Shown here: piece by piece, positions 6,408 through 13,101 of the stretch | Numbering within the stretch: position 1 is the stretch's first letter | Layout: every line of letters starts with the position of its first letter | DNA from: Caldithrix sp. | Lineage (GTDB): Bacteria > KSB1 > UBA2214 > DYKH01 | Direction: 5' to 3' | Assembly: GCA_020722685.1 (NCBI GenBank) | Contig: DYKH01000138.1 | Location: 1-13,340 of the forward strand | Length of the DNA stretch: 13,340 nucleotides | The notes under the pieces: model-generated | Told to the model about the DNA's origin: nothing | The model's database searches: none | The model's input: only the letters and a program-made list of their open reading frames with translations | Position numbers and translations under genes: made by a program

Positions 6408-7301
6408 GTGAGTGTATTAGTAGACAGTTCGACACGAGTAGTTGTTCAAGGCATCACCGGCGGCGAAGGATCCTTCCACGCCAAACAGATGCTGGAGTAT
6501 GGAACTCAGGTGGTGGCGGGTGTAACGCCCGGCAAAGGGGGACAAAAGTTCGAAAATCGAGTGCCGATTTATGACACGGTCAAAGAGGCGGTCGCCGGGC
6601 AACAGGCCAACGCCTCAGTCATTTTTGTGCCGGCCATGTTTGCCGCCGATGCGATCATGGAAGCCGCCGAAGCGGGCCTGAGTTTGGTCGTCTGCATCAC
6701 CGAAGGCATCCCGACTTTGGAGATGTTGAAGGTGAAGGAATATTTGAGCAAGACTTCCACCCGTCTGATCGGACCCAACTGCCCAGGCATCATCACTCCG
6801 GGACAATGCAAGATCGGCATCATGCCGGGATTCATTCACAAACCCGGCAGCGTGGGTGTGGTTTCCCGCAGCGGCACTCTGACCTACGAGGCCGTCAATC
6901 AACTCACCCTGCAAGGTCTCGGCCAAAGCACTTGCATCGGTATCGGCGGCGATCCGGTCATCGGCACCACTTTTGTTGATGCTCTCAAATTATTCGAGGC
7001 AGATGAAGAAACTGAGGCCGTGGTGATGATCGGGGAGATAGGAGGGACCGCTGAAGAAGAAGCCGCCGAGTATGTCAAGACCTTCATGAGCAAACCGGTC
7101 GTCAGTTTTATCGCCGGACAGACTGCACCTCCGGGCCGGCGCATGGGACATGCCGGCGCTATCATTGCTGGCGGCAAAGGCACCGCGGCGGAAAAAATGG
7201 CGGCTCTGAAGGCGGCGGGAGTGACGGTATGCAAGAGTCCGGCGGAGATTGGCTTGGTGACGGCGAACGTTGTCAATGAAACGATAGGCAACGTGCAATA
7301 G
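6408..7301 (+). CDS. sucD: Succinyl-CoA ligase (ADP-forming) alpha subunit
   Basis: This is a 297-residue protein of normal family length. It catalyses, with SucC, the reversible conversion of succinyl-CoA to succinate with NTP formation in the TCA cycle. The N-terminal CoA-binding Rossmann domain shows [20 protein letters not shown] and GVTPGKGGQ. The middle has the conserved [14 protein letters not shown] and [14 protein letters not shown]. The phosphorylated histidine is His248 in RRMGHAGAI, followed by the [18 protein letters not shown] loop. The start is GTG 6408, preceded by GGAG at 6397-6400; the next upstream in-frame options are not supported. The putative sucC end lies 6.3 kb upstream, so the two subunits are unlikely to share one short transcript as they usually do. 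The DUF3800 gene follows 45 bp downstream. Confidence 0.95.
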   Translation: MSVLVDSSTRVVVQGITGGEGSFHAKQMLEYGTQVVAGVTPGKGGQKFENRVPIYDTVKEAVAGQQANASVIFVPAMFAADAIMEAAEAGLSLVVCITEGIPTLEMLKVKEYLSKTSTRLIGPNCPGIITPGQCKIGIMPGFIHKPGSVGVVSRSGTLTYEAVNQLTLQGLGQSTCIGIGGDPVIGTTFVDALKLFEADEETEAVVMIGEIGGTAEEEAAEYVKTFMSKPVVSFIAGQTAPPGRRMGHAGAIIAGGKGTAAEKMAALKAAGVTVCKSPAEIGLVTANVVNETIGNVQ

Positions 7302-7346
7302 GCGGGGAATAAACTGAAGGGCTACTCTGAGGGAGCGACTAAGAAT

Positions 7347-8054
7347 ATGCTTTTCTTTTACGTCGATGAGAGTGGTACAGGCTTAAAGGACAAACGTAGC
7401 GAGTTCTTTTTGTTATCTGCCGTTGCCATCAAAGACGCCGATTGGCAACTGATTGATAGCGATGTTAATGCTCTAAAGAGAAACATAATACCATGGGCAA
7501 AACCGGAAGATTTTGAAATAAAGGGCAGAGACCTCAGGCGTGGAGAGAAATTATTCAAAGCCTATAACTGGACAGAAAGAGTTGCCATCATCAATCAAAC
7601 TGCTAATCTGATCGCCAAGTTGCCATGCCAGATCTTTGCTATCAAAGTAAGCAAACGAGACCTACCTGAATATGTATCATCTGACGAGCAAATGTACCGC
7701 CTATCTCTTTGGCGACTGCTGGATGAATTAGAAAGAGAAATGACAGACAGAAATGCATTTGAAACTGGAATACTGTTAATTGACACACGTTCCAATTTAC
7801 ATTCGAGCTTGCAAGATAGGCGACTCATTGATGCATATAAGGACTGGGCGGAAAATAAAAAAAGTACGCGCTTTGTTGAATTACCCTGGTTTGGCTTCTC
7901 CGCCTTTTATGCCGGCTTACAATTAGCTGACTTTTGCGCATATATGATTGATTTGGCGGCGAATGAAGGAGCATCTCCGGGAGACAGAAATCAAGAATTA
8001 GTTAAAGCATTCAGGAGCTTTGCTCACAAAATACATCTTGTTAATATTCCATGA
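7347..8054 (+). CDS. DUF3800 domain protein
   Basis: This is a 235-residue cytoplasmic protein. The opening MLFFYVDESGTGLKDKRSEF has the signature YVDESG of DUF3800. Acidic residues are spaced as in a metal-dependent nuclease: Asp7/Glu8, Glu57 (FEIKG), Asp146 (LLIDTRSN) and Asp195 in the conserved C-terminal LQLADFCAYMID. This pattern recalls RNase H-like folds, but that is my inference and the family has no firmly assigned activity known to me. The start at 7347 follows GGGAG (7331-7335). The gene is visibly AT-richer than the flanking sucD, with runs of A and many AAA/ATA codons, which suggests horizontal acquisition; DUF3800 genes often occur in mobile or accessory regions. The plus-strand RNA has no U-tract terminator after its stop and may read into the region opposite the minus-strand RNA at 8059-8164. 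Confidence 0.85.
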   Translation: MLFFYVDESGTGLKDKRSEFFLLSAVAIKDADWQLIDSDVNALKRNIIPWAKPEDFEIKGRDLRRGEKLFKAYNWTERVAIINQTANLIAKLPCQIFAIKVSKRDLPEYVSSDEQMYRLSLWRLLDELEREMTDRNAFETGILLIDTRSNLHSSLQDRRLIDAYKDWAENKKSTRFVELPWFGFSAFYAGLQLADFCAYMIDLAANEGASPGDRNQELVKAFRSFAHKIHLVNIP

Positions 8055-8058
8055 ACGC

Positions 8059-8086
8059 AAAAAGGGCTCACCTTTTGGTGAGCCCT
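8059..8086 (-). terminator. Intrinsic terminator, minus strand
   Basis: A perfect 10-bp stem (8063-8072 with 8077-8086, arms AGGGCTCACC and GGTGAGCCCT) carries a four-base loop. Read on the minus strand it is followed by TTTTT (8063-8059). On the plus strand the bases after the hairpin are AAAATAAG, so it does not act as a U-tract terminator for the DUF3800 gene. Confidence 0.75.
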
Positions 8087-8164
8087 AAAATAAGCGGAAA
8101 GTTCCGATAGGCGCGTGGCATTTCAACCATGCTATTAATCCCCGTACAGTCCGGGGCACCTTGC
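8059..8164 (-). ncRNA. Candidate small structured RNA, about 106 nt
   Basis: The minus strand between the promoter at 8171-8198 and the terminator at 8059-8086 has no credible ORF but does have compact structure. Reading 5' to 3' there is a CCCCG/CGGGG stem (8156-8140, 7-base loop), a GCAT/ATGC stem (8132-8118, 7-base loop), a CGGA/TCCG stem with tetraloop (8106-8095) and the terminator hairpin. The predicted start is near 8164. The 5' end AAGGTG..CCC imitates the terminator's 3' arm AAGGTGAGCCC, so the two could compete for the same partner as in an attenuator. No minus-strand gene follows, so a trans-acting RNA or an antisense to the DUF3800 3' end seems more likely. It lacks the signature sequences of SRP RNA, tmRNA, RNase P RNA and classical 6S RNA. 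I cannot name a family. Confidence 0.5.
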
Positions 8165-8170
8165 AGCAAT

Positions 8171-8198
8171 AATGTAGCATAAATGAGCAAATTTGCAA
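8171..8198 (-). promoter_or_regulatory. Sigma70-type promoter for the minus-strand RNA
   Basis: On the minus strand a -35 element TTGCAA (8198-8193) is separated by 16 bp from a -10 element TACATT (8176-8171). An AT-rich stretch (TGAAAAATTTCC) lies just upstream of the -35. The predicted start is around 8164, seven bases past the -10 box. Correct spacing and a terminator about 106 nt downstream support each other. Confidence 0.45.
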
Positions 8199-8397
8199 GG
8201 AAATTTTTCACTGCTTTTTTTCCAAAGAGGTGTAGAATTATTAAGGGAGAGATCGATACTCAGCAACTCCTTATTACCACGTGGGCAACTTAGTGAATCT
8301 CCTCCTTGAGCGGTCTCTACCAACCAAAGTGAGCATTATATCCATGGAGTTGCGATCACGAGACATGCTACCCGTCGATAAGAAATGTTAGGTGAAA

Positions 8398-9024
8398 ATG
8401 AACAAGACTCTTGAGGAAATTTGTTCTTCAGTCGTCTACAAAAATCTGCTGGATGCTAAGGAGCTTAAGAGTTTGGAGCAACATTTCGGGAGGTTAGATA
8501 TTCGGCATATTGTACTCGAACCGAACGAGACGTATTTTGACCAATGGAAACTAAAGATTAGAGAACGCCAGGAGCGTCGCGGCGAGATCGTTTTGGTCGC
8601 ACGGAATCGCAACAACGAAGTGCTGCTCCACACCAAGCCCTTTTACCCGAATGGGATCTATCGTCTGCCGACTGGCGGCATTCGATTCAGTGAGCCGGTA
8701 TTGGATGCGCTGCAGCGAGAGACTTTTGAGGAGACCGGCTTCAAGCTTATCTCACCCTGGCTGCTCGCCATCTCTCTCTGCGAGTTTTGCCATGAGAAAG
8801 AAAAGGTACCGTTCATATCGTACATCTTTATGCTGACTGCGGATCATGACACCCCTGTTCCACAAGATGAACATGAGCGGATAAGCGGCTTCAAATGGGT
8901 GTCGCCGAAAGAACTGGATAGGAAATCTGTGGAGCTGAGGAGCCTTTCCGGCGAATGGCGAGATTGGGGGAGCTTTCGCGCCATTGCCCATCAGATTGTG
9001 GCGGAAAAACTCAACACCGGTTGA
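8398..9024 (+). CDS. NUDIX hydrolase
   Basis: This is a 208-residue cytoplasmic protein. The NUDIX box is complete: GGIRFSE then seven residues, then RETFEETGF (residues 93-115), fitting GX5EX7REUXEEXGU except that the first hydrophobic position is Thr109. The box glutamates bind the metal for hydrolysis of a nucleoside diphosphate linked to some other group; the substrate cannot be read from sequence. An N-terminal extension of about 60 residues (LEEICSSVVYKNLLDAKELK) precedes the NUDIX fold and is unassigned. A later stretch, EHERISGFKWVSPKELD, is the usual NUDIX C-terminal motif. ATG 8398 is preferred over GTG 8392 because the only ribosome site, AGGTG, overlaps the GTG. The gene stands alone after a gap of about 340 bases and converges with yceI. 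Confidence 0.85.
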   Translation: MNKTLEEICSSVVYKNLLDAKELKSLEQHFGRLDIRHIVLEPNETYFDQWKLKIRERQERRGEIVLVARNRNNEVLLHTKPFYPNGIYRLPTGGIRFSEPVLDALQRETFEETGFKLISPWLLAISLCEFCHEKEKVPFISYIFMLTADHDTPVPQDEHERISGFKWVSPKELDRKSVELRSLSGEWRDWGSFRAIAHQIVAEKLNTG

Positions 9025-9077
9025 TTCTCGGCAAAAGACATTGCCAACCCATAATTACTCCGGTGAGGTGGCTTGGA

Positions 9078-9120
9078 TAGGCGCGACGCTTCGTGGTATT
9101 CTCTGTAAACGATGCGCCTA
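9078..9120. other. Inverted repeat between convergent genes
   Basis: TAGGCGC (9078-9084) and GCGCCTA (9114-9120) are exact inverted copies around a 29-base loop, in the 114-bp gap where the NUDIX and yceI genes converge. A long loop and no adjacent T-run make it a poor terminator. It may be a site or may be chance. Confidence 0.25.
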
Positions 9121-9138
9121 ACGCCGGTTGCGAGTCAG

Positions 9139-9792
9139 CTAACTGCTTGCCAGTGCCTTGCGCCCCGTGGTGGCGGTGAAATTCACCGAAACAGTCACCT
9201 CCTCGGAGAGCTTGAGAATCAAAAGCTGTGGCCGCTGGATGTTAAAGTCGGCCAGCTTCACCACAAAGCTCCCGTCAACATTGAGCATCTCGCCCGGATA
9301 GCCCATCGGACCGAGTTCCTTGTTCTCTGGGAAATAACCGACCTTTGCGGTTATGTCCACCGGTTTGGTGACCCCATGGATGGTGAACAATCCGGAGGCT
9401 TTGATAGCCGTCGTTTCGCCCGGCTTGATGGTGTTTCTTCCCGCCAAGTCGATTTTGGTTATTTTCAGAGTGGCCTTTGGGTATTTGTCGGTGTCCAAGT
9501 ACTTATCGCTGCGGAGATGCCCATCGCGCATGTCGATGCCGGTTTTCAGAGTTGCGAGGTCCACGGTGATTTCGGCTGCATAGTTGTTGCTGAGATCAGC
9601 GGGATCGAAAGAGACCCAGCCGGTTATGGCACTGGTCGTGCCGACGATATTTTCCAGCGGCGCCTTGCTCTCAAAGCGAGCCACATTGCGACCGCCCGGA
9701 TCATCAACTATGAAGCGTTTTTCCGCAGCCAACACCGAAATGGAGAGCGCGAAAAAGAATGCGGTTGACAGAAGACCCAATACTTTCTTCAT
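9139..9792 (-). CDS. YceI family periplasmic protein
   Basis: This 217-residue protein has a clear signal peptide (MKKVLGLLSTAFFFALSISV then LAA, cleavage before EKRF). The mature part is a YceI lipocalin-like barrel: EKRFIVDDPGGRNVARFESK, then the ITGWVSFDPADLSNNYAAEI stretch, a MRDGHLRSDKYLDTDKYPKA segment that is the family's most conserved region, and GLFTIHGVTKPVDI towards the C-terminus. YceI proteins bind isoprenoid-type lipids in the periplasm and are often linked to stress or quinone handling; the ligand here is unknown. The start is fixed by GAGGAGG on the minus strand about 10 bases upstream. It is divergent from the alpha/beta hydrolase gene and convergent with the NUDIX gene, so it is probably monocistronic. 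Confidence 0.92.
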   Translation of the reverse strand: MKKVLGLLSTAFFFALSISVLAAEKRFIVDDPGGRNVARFESKAPLENIVGTTSAITGWVSFDPADLSNNYAAEITVDLATLKTGIDMRDGHLRSDKYLDTDKYPKATLKITKIDLAGRNTIKPGETTAIKASGLFTIHGVTKPVDITAKVGYFPENKELGPMGYPGEMLNVDGSFVVKLADFNIQRPQLLILKLSEEVTVSVNFTATTGRKALASS

Positions 9793-9891
9793 GGTTTTCT
9801 ACCTCCTCAATTAGGTCCGTGTTGTTTGTGCGGTGAAAAGAACAATGCTGATATTGAGACTTATTCCCACGAAAGCGGGCGCCATGGTCGT

Positions 9892-10836
9892 ATGAATCCT
9901 TCGATAAAACCGAATAGAGGCAAATTGGTAAACAACCGTGTTCCTCGTCTGCGTGTGTTTTGCGTTTTTCTGGTCGTGCTAAGCACGTTGGTGATCCACT
10001 GCATAAGCGAGGAAACCATCTCCCTCAAGCACTATTATGAGTATGATCGGAACCTACCTCTATCGACTGATAAGAGGCTCGTTGCCGAAACCAGCGAATT
10101 CTCGCGCTGGCATCTTCAGTTTCAAAGCCTAAACGGGCATTCGGTTCCTGCGCTGCTGACCATGCCGAAACAAGGGTCCGGATTCATTCCGGCAGTGCTG
10201 TACCTGCACGGTTTGGGTGATCATAAAAACGCCGATTACATGCGCTACGGTGACAGCGTGTTTGTCGCGCGCCGTTTTGCCGTCTTGCGAATCGACTTTC
10301 CTTTTCACGGCGAGCGGGATCTGGGTCCCCTCAAACGAAAAGAGCTGATGAACTATCCATACATGATTCGTAATGCCGCGGTGCAAGCGGTTTTTGATCT
10401 ACGGCGAGCTGTTGATTTGCTGGACGAAATTCCGGAACTGGATCAAAAGCGAACCGGATTTCTCGGTATCAGCTTGGGCGGAATCGTGGGGACGGTATTT
10501 GTAGGGGTCGAAAATCGCATCGAATTTCCGGTCATCGCCTTGGCCGGGGGCGGACTCAAATTCATGACCGGCACGAAAGCCTTGCAGTCCGAAACCAGAG
10601 AGATGTTTGCCCCCATCGAGCCGTTAAACTTTGTCAAATTGATTTCCCCTCGACCCACATTGTTTGTCAATGCCAGTCGGGACGAAGTGATTCCGAAAGT
10701 GAATACCGAGCTGCTATATTATCAGGCAAAGAAACCGAAAGAGATAAAATGGTATGATTCCAAGCACGTGTTGCCGGCGCATATAGTGCTGCCGGATATC
10801 GCCGACTATTTTCAAGAACAATTTGCCACAAAATGA
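9892..10836 (+). CDS. Exported alpha/beta hydrolase
   Basis: This 314-residue protein has an N-terminal hydrophobic segment VFCVFLVVLSTLVIHCIS (about residues 22-40) after a basic stretch, so it is either secreted or membrane-anchored. The hydrolase core is complete: VLYLHGLGDH with the oxyanion His-Gly, the nucleophile Ser194 in GISLGG, the acid Asp264 in NASRDEVIP and the base His292 in SKHVLPAH (His297 is also near). The motifs FPFHGERDLGP and DLRRAVDLLDEIPELD are typical of the dienelactone hydrolase/acetyl-esterase-like branch. It probably cleaves an ester or similar bond outside the cytoplasm; the substrate is unknown. The start is uncertain: ATG 9892 lacks a strong ribosome site, and a TTG at 9826 would add 22 unlikely residues before the basic region. 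Confidence 0.85.
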   Translation: MNPSIKPNRGKLVNNRVPRLRVFCVFLVVLSTLVIHCISEETISLKHYYEYDRNLPLSTDKRLVAETSEFSRWHLQFQSLNGHSVPALLTMPKQGSGFIPAVLYLHGLGDHKNADYMRYGDSVFVARRFAVLRIDFPFHGERDLGPLKRKELMNYPYMIRNAAVQAVFDLRRAVDLLDEIPELDQKRTGFLGISLGGIVGTVFVGVENRIEFPVIALAGGGLKFMTGTKALQSETREMFAPIEPLNFVKLISPRPTLFVNASRDEVIPKVNTELLYYQAKKPKEIKWYDSKHVLPAHIVLPDIADYFQEQFATK

Positions 10837-10840
10837 GGGC

Positions 10841-10867
10841 GGAGAGAATTTCCCGCAATATTCTCCC
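10841..10867 (+). terminator. Weak stem-loop after the hydrolase gene
   Basis: GAGAAT (10844-10849) pairs with ATTCTC (10860-10865), extended by GG/CC with one bulged A. There is no T-run after it, so termination would be inefficient. The rest of the 213-bp gap up to 11049 shows no gene and no clear promoter. Confidence 0.25.
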
Positions 10868-11049
10868 AAAGTCCCTTGTTTGATTTTGCAGGATCGGGAG
10901 CGTCGGCATTTCACACATTTGAATAATAATTGCCGGACCGTTTCCCGACCGGGGTCGCTTGGAACCAATTTATTGCTTGTTCGTTTTAATGTTTGTCAAA
11001 AGGCGTTTCATTTATCCCCAAGACCGATCATATCTGCAGGTAGCGGCAA

Positions 11050-11763
11050 ATGTCCCCTCGAATTCTCATCATCACGACCCTCGTTATCTTTCAAACTGCC
11101 GTCGGGCAAAGTAATGATGCAACGGCCTTCTTGGACAAAGTCTCAACCGCAATGGAAGCGTTTGCCAAAGATCGTCCAAAGACCTTGCTGGTATCGTCGC
11201 AAATCAAAGAGATGGATGGGGATTGGCAGCCGAAATCGATCACCGTGGTGGAGAAAAAGATCATCCGCGATGACTCGACACAGCACGTCGAAATCATCAA
11301 AGCCATAAAGCGGGAAAAAGGCAAAGAAGTAGACGTTACCGCGGAGCACCGCAAGCGGCAGCAACGGAGCAAGGGAGCCACTAGCTTTACGAGGGACGAG
11401 TTGTTTCCGTTTTCGCGGACAGAACGTGATCGGTACGTCTTTGCGTTGGGCCCGGATTCGACCGTGGGCGGCAGGCCGGTCAGGGTGCTTCGGGTTACCG
11501 CGAAAGAACAAAGTGAAAAGACGCTGAATGGCAGTTATTACATCGATCCCGAAACCCTGCTTGTCTTGGCTGTGGCGGTTAGGCCGAGTAAGTTACCCAA
11601 ATTGGTCAAGGACTTGAGCATGCGCATGAGTTTTAACCTTGGTGAAAACGGACACTATCTGCTCAGGGAATTTTGGATGCGCATGTACGCGAGCTTGTTG
11701 GTGAAAAAAATCAGACTCGAAGTTTTGGAAGAATACAAAGAGCAAACTTTTGGGGCGACTTGA
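11050..11763 (+). CDS. Exported protein with a LolA/LolB-like fold
   Basis: This is a 237-residue protein. Residues 1-19 are a signal peptide (MSPRILIITTLVIFQTAVG before QSND). The mature protein begins with a helix (ATAFLDKVSTAMEAFAKD), followed by alternating strands and the phrase NGSYYIDPETLLVLAVAVRP, then MRMSFNL and a closing helix-strand region LREFWMRMYASLLVKKIRLE. The combination of an N-terminal helix, a half-barrel of strands and the xYYIDPETLxxL sentence resembles outer-membrane lipoprotein-sorting (LolA) and MucB/RseB-like folds, which bind lipidated or hydrophobic ligands in the periplasm. I would not assign true LolA function. The start follows AGGTAG. It ends 39 bp before the PEGA lipoprotein gene on the same strand; the two probably form one operon. 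Confidence 0.6.
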   Translation: MSPRILIITTLVIFQTAVGQSNDATAFLDKVSTAMEAFAKDRPKTLLVSSQIKEMDGDWQPKSITVVEKKIIRDDSTQHVEIIKAIKREKGKEVDVTAEHRKRQQRSKGATSFTRDELFPFSRTERDRYVFALGPDSTVGGRPVRVLRVTAKEQSEKTLNGSYYIDPETLLVLAVAVRPSKLPKLVKDLSMRMSFNLGENGHYLLREFWMRMYASLLVKKIRLEVLEEYKEQTFGAT

Positions 11764-11802
11764 GTAAAGTTAACGAACTGACAAACTGCAAGGAGGCGGG
11801 TC

Positions 11803-12660
11803 ATGAGAAAGATCAGCTTACTTACTCTGGGTGGAGCATTCACCCTTTTTCTATTCGGCTGCAGTGGCGGTCATTTGAGCGTGGACGAATCGTATTCCGT
11901 CCTCAAGCCGGTTAAGCAGCTTGAGCTTCCTGAACAGGTCAGCGAGAATCTTATCATCACCATTTCCAATGTGGCGGATGAGGGATCAAGTTATAAGAAC
12001 CACGTCGACCTATTGATCAATGATCGCCTCATCAAGCCCAACTGGTCGGTGTCAAATGTCGAGAAGGCATACACCTACAAGCTGCGGTTGCGACCCGGAT
12101 ATTACAAGGTCAAGGCCAATTATTATGCCTACGTCGGTTGGGGCGAAGACAAGTACGCCATTATCACCAATGAGCTGGTGCGAGTGACCTCGGACCGGCG
12201 TACGGTCTTGAGCTGCGACATCGTCAAAGAGCCGAGCGGCGTTCCGGTCAATTCCAAGATGTACTTCAAAGTGAGCAGCGAGCCGTTCGAAGTCATGCAA
12301 CCCTTGTCCTCTCAGCCGCGAAAAGGGCTGGAGATCGCCGTGAAGCCGGTTCTGCCGGAAAAGCCCTTGGTTGAGCCCAAGTTTGTGACGGAAATCCAAA
12401 AAGTGCCCGCGGTCGAAACAATCGACAAAGAAAGTATGGTCTATCTGCAAATCAACACGATTCCGGATCAAGCCGAAGTGGTCGTTGATGAAAAGTTCGT
12501 CGGGCAATCACCTTTGCGGATTTTAGTGGATCGAAATGTAGATCATGTGGTCAGAATTTCCGCACCTGGCTACAAAAACGCGACCAAGGTACTTGATCAT
12601 TCATTGTTCGGGCAGGAAAAAGCCGTCCACTTGATTCACGAGCTCGATCTTGTCAAATAG
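11803..12660 (+). CDS. PEGA-domain lipoprotein
   Basis: This is a 285-residue protein with a lipoprotein signal: MRKISLLTLGGAFTLFLFGC, lipidated at Cys20 (lipobox LFGC). The start is fixed by a strong AAGGAGG just upstream. Residues about 40-165 form a beta-rich domain, including LIITISNVADEG and LRLRPGYYKVKANYYAYVGW, that I cannot name. A proline-rich linker (KPVLPEKPLVEPKF, about 180-200) leads to a C-terminal PEGA domain (about 212-275: YLQINTIPDQAEVVVDEKFV, GQSPLRI, HVVRISAPGYK). PEGA domains occur on surface or periplasmic proteins and are often taken to bind cell-wall or surface polymers. It follows the LolA-like gene by 39 bp, and the pair may be a small envelope operon ending at the terminator at 12814-12848. 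Confidence 0.8.
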   Translation: MRKISLLTLGGAFTLFLFGCSGGHLSVDESYSVLKPVKQLELPEQVSENLIITISNVADEGSSYKNHVDLLINDRLIKPNWSVSNVEKAYTYKLRLRPGYYKVKANYYAYVGWGEDKYAIITNELVRVTSDRRTVLSCDIVKEPSGVPVNSKMYFKVSSEPFEVMQPLSSQPRKGLEIAVKPVLPEKPLVEPKFVTEIQKVPAVETIDKESMVYLQINTIPDQAEVVVDEKFVGQSPLRILVDRNVDHVVRISAPGYKNATKVLDHSLFGQEKAVHLIHELDLVK

Positions 12661-12677
12661 AGGGTGAATCAGGGCAT

Positions 12678-12713
12678 CGAGAAAGCTACAGGTTTTCTGC
12701 GTGTGCTTTCTCG
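12678..12713 (+). other. Perfect 9-bp stem-loop in the 3' region of the PEGA gene
   Basis: CGAGAAAGC (12678-12686) and GCTTTCTCG (12705-12713) are exact inverted copies around an 18-base loop. It is the first of three stable hairpins between the PEGA stop and the terminator. Confidence 0.55.
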
Positions 12714-12743
12714 GAGCACTTATTCTTGTCGCCCGCGCTCGGT

Positions 12744-12767
12744 CGGCGAACCCGAACGGGCTCGCCG
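12744..12767 (+). other. Strong GC-rich stem-loop
   Basis: CGGCGA-A-CCCG and CGGG-C-TCGCCG form ten pairs with one A/C mismatch and a very tight AA loop, which would open to four or more bases in practice. It is the second of three hairpins in the 3' region of the lipoprotein transcript. Confidence 0.55.
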
Positions 12768-12813
12768 TCAAAAATGTTGCTGGTGTTTTCCTTTTACCAA
12801 CTACTCCTTGCAG

Positions 12814-12848
12814 AAAGGGCTTTCGTCATCTTGATGAGAGCCCTTTTT
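12814..12848 (+). terminator. Intrinsic terminator of the LolA-like/PEGA operon
   Basis: AAAGGGCTTTCGTCATC pairs with GATGAGAGCCCTTTTT across a short TTG loop, with a small internal mismatch. The hairpin ends in TTTTT on the plus strand. It lies about 155 bases after the PEGA stop codon and is the strongest plus-strand terminator in the window. Confidence 0.8.
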
Positions 12849-12953
12849 AATGTGACCATCCAGCCGGTTTGTTAGCATCTATCAGATTCGCCAACAGAGA
12901 ACGATCACCGAATTAGCCAAAGCCTGATGAGGTTACCATTTAAGACCGAACGG

Positions 12954-12971
12954 AACCGAGGATGCTCGGTT
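12954..12971. other. 7-bp perfect hairpin
   Basis: AACCGAG (12954-12960) and CTCGGTT (12965-12971) pair across a GATG tetraloop. No T-run follows on either strand. The 12849-13005 stretch around it holds nothing else that I recognise. Confidence 0.4.
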
Positions 12972-13005
12972 GCTGCTGATATACTCGTTAAGGTTCGCTT
13001 TTTCA

Positions 13006-13076
13006 TGTCATGCCTGTGAATACAGGCATCTCCTAACCACCTGTTCACAAGGAGATTCCTGCATGCGCAGGGATGA
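13006..13076. repeat. Cloverleaf-like palindromic interspersed element (REP/MITE type)
   Basis: Three nested or adjacent hairpins occur in 71 bases: TGCCTGT/ACAGGCA (13011-13028, loop GAAT), ATCTCCT/AGGAGAT (13028-13034 with 13050-13056) and CCTGC/GCAGG (13058-13071, loop ATGC). The outer ends TCATGCC and GGGATGA are also near-complementary, closing a cloverleaf. The layout matches the short interspersed palindromes found in many bacterial genomes, of the kind TCATTCC-hairpin-GGAATC…GGAGATTCC-hairpin-GGAATGA, which are usually mobilised in trans. Only one copy is in the window, so repetition cannot be shown here. Confidence 0.6.
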
Positions 13077-13101
13077 GAAAAAGGGTGCAATTCTTACCCT
13101 T
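13075..13101 (-). terminator. Terminator-like hairpin, minus strand
   Basis: AAGGGT (13081-13086) and ACCCTT (13096-13101) are exact inverted copies with a nine-base loop. Read on the minus strand the stem runs straight into TTTTTC. The stem is short, so this is moderate at best. It would stop transcription arriving from the right, where the 38-bp repeats lie. Confidence 0.4.

Noticed and set aside
8059..8164. Minus-strand RNA as SRP RNA, tmRNA, RNase P RNA or classical 6S RNA
   Set aside because: It lacks the conserved GGAA/GCAGC loop of SRP RNA, tRNA-like ends, the RNase P core sequences and the long closing stem of 6S RNA.
8135..8323. 62-codon minus-strand ORF
   Set aside because: No ribosome site, unnatural composition, and it overlaps the promoter and 5' part of the candidate small RNA.
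8106..9085. GATAGGCGCG occurring at 8106-8115 and 9076-9085
   Set aside because: A single shared 10-mer with unrelated flanks; chance is a sufficient explanation.
9112..9768. 218-codon plus-strand ORF opposite yceI
   Set aside because: It lies wholly antisense to a clear YceI gene with signal peptide and ribosome site; its product has no recognisable features.
9866..9879. CCCACGAAAGCGGG, resembling half of a common interspersed palindrome
   Set aside because: Too short and imperfect, with no second half; it lies just before the hydrolase start.
10823..11308. 161-codon plus-strand ORF bridging the hydrolase and LolA-like genes
   Set aside because: Its second half is a wrong-frame reading of the LolA-like gene and the first half crosses an intergenic hairpin; basic, low-complexity product.
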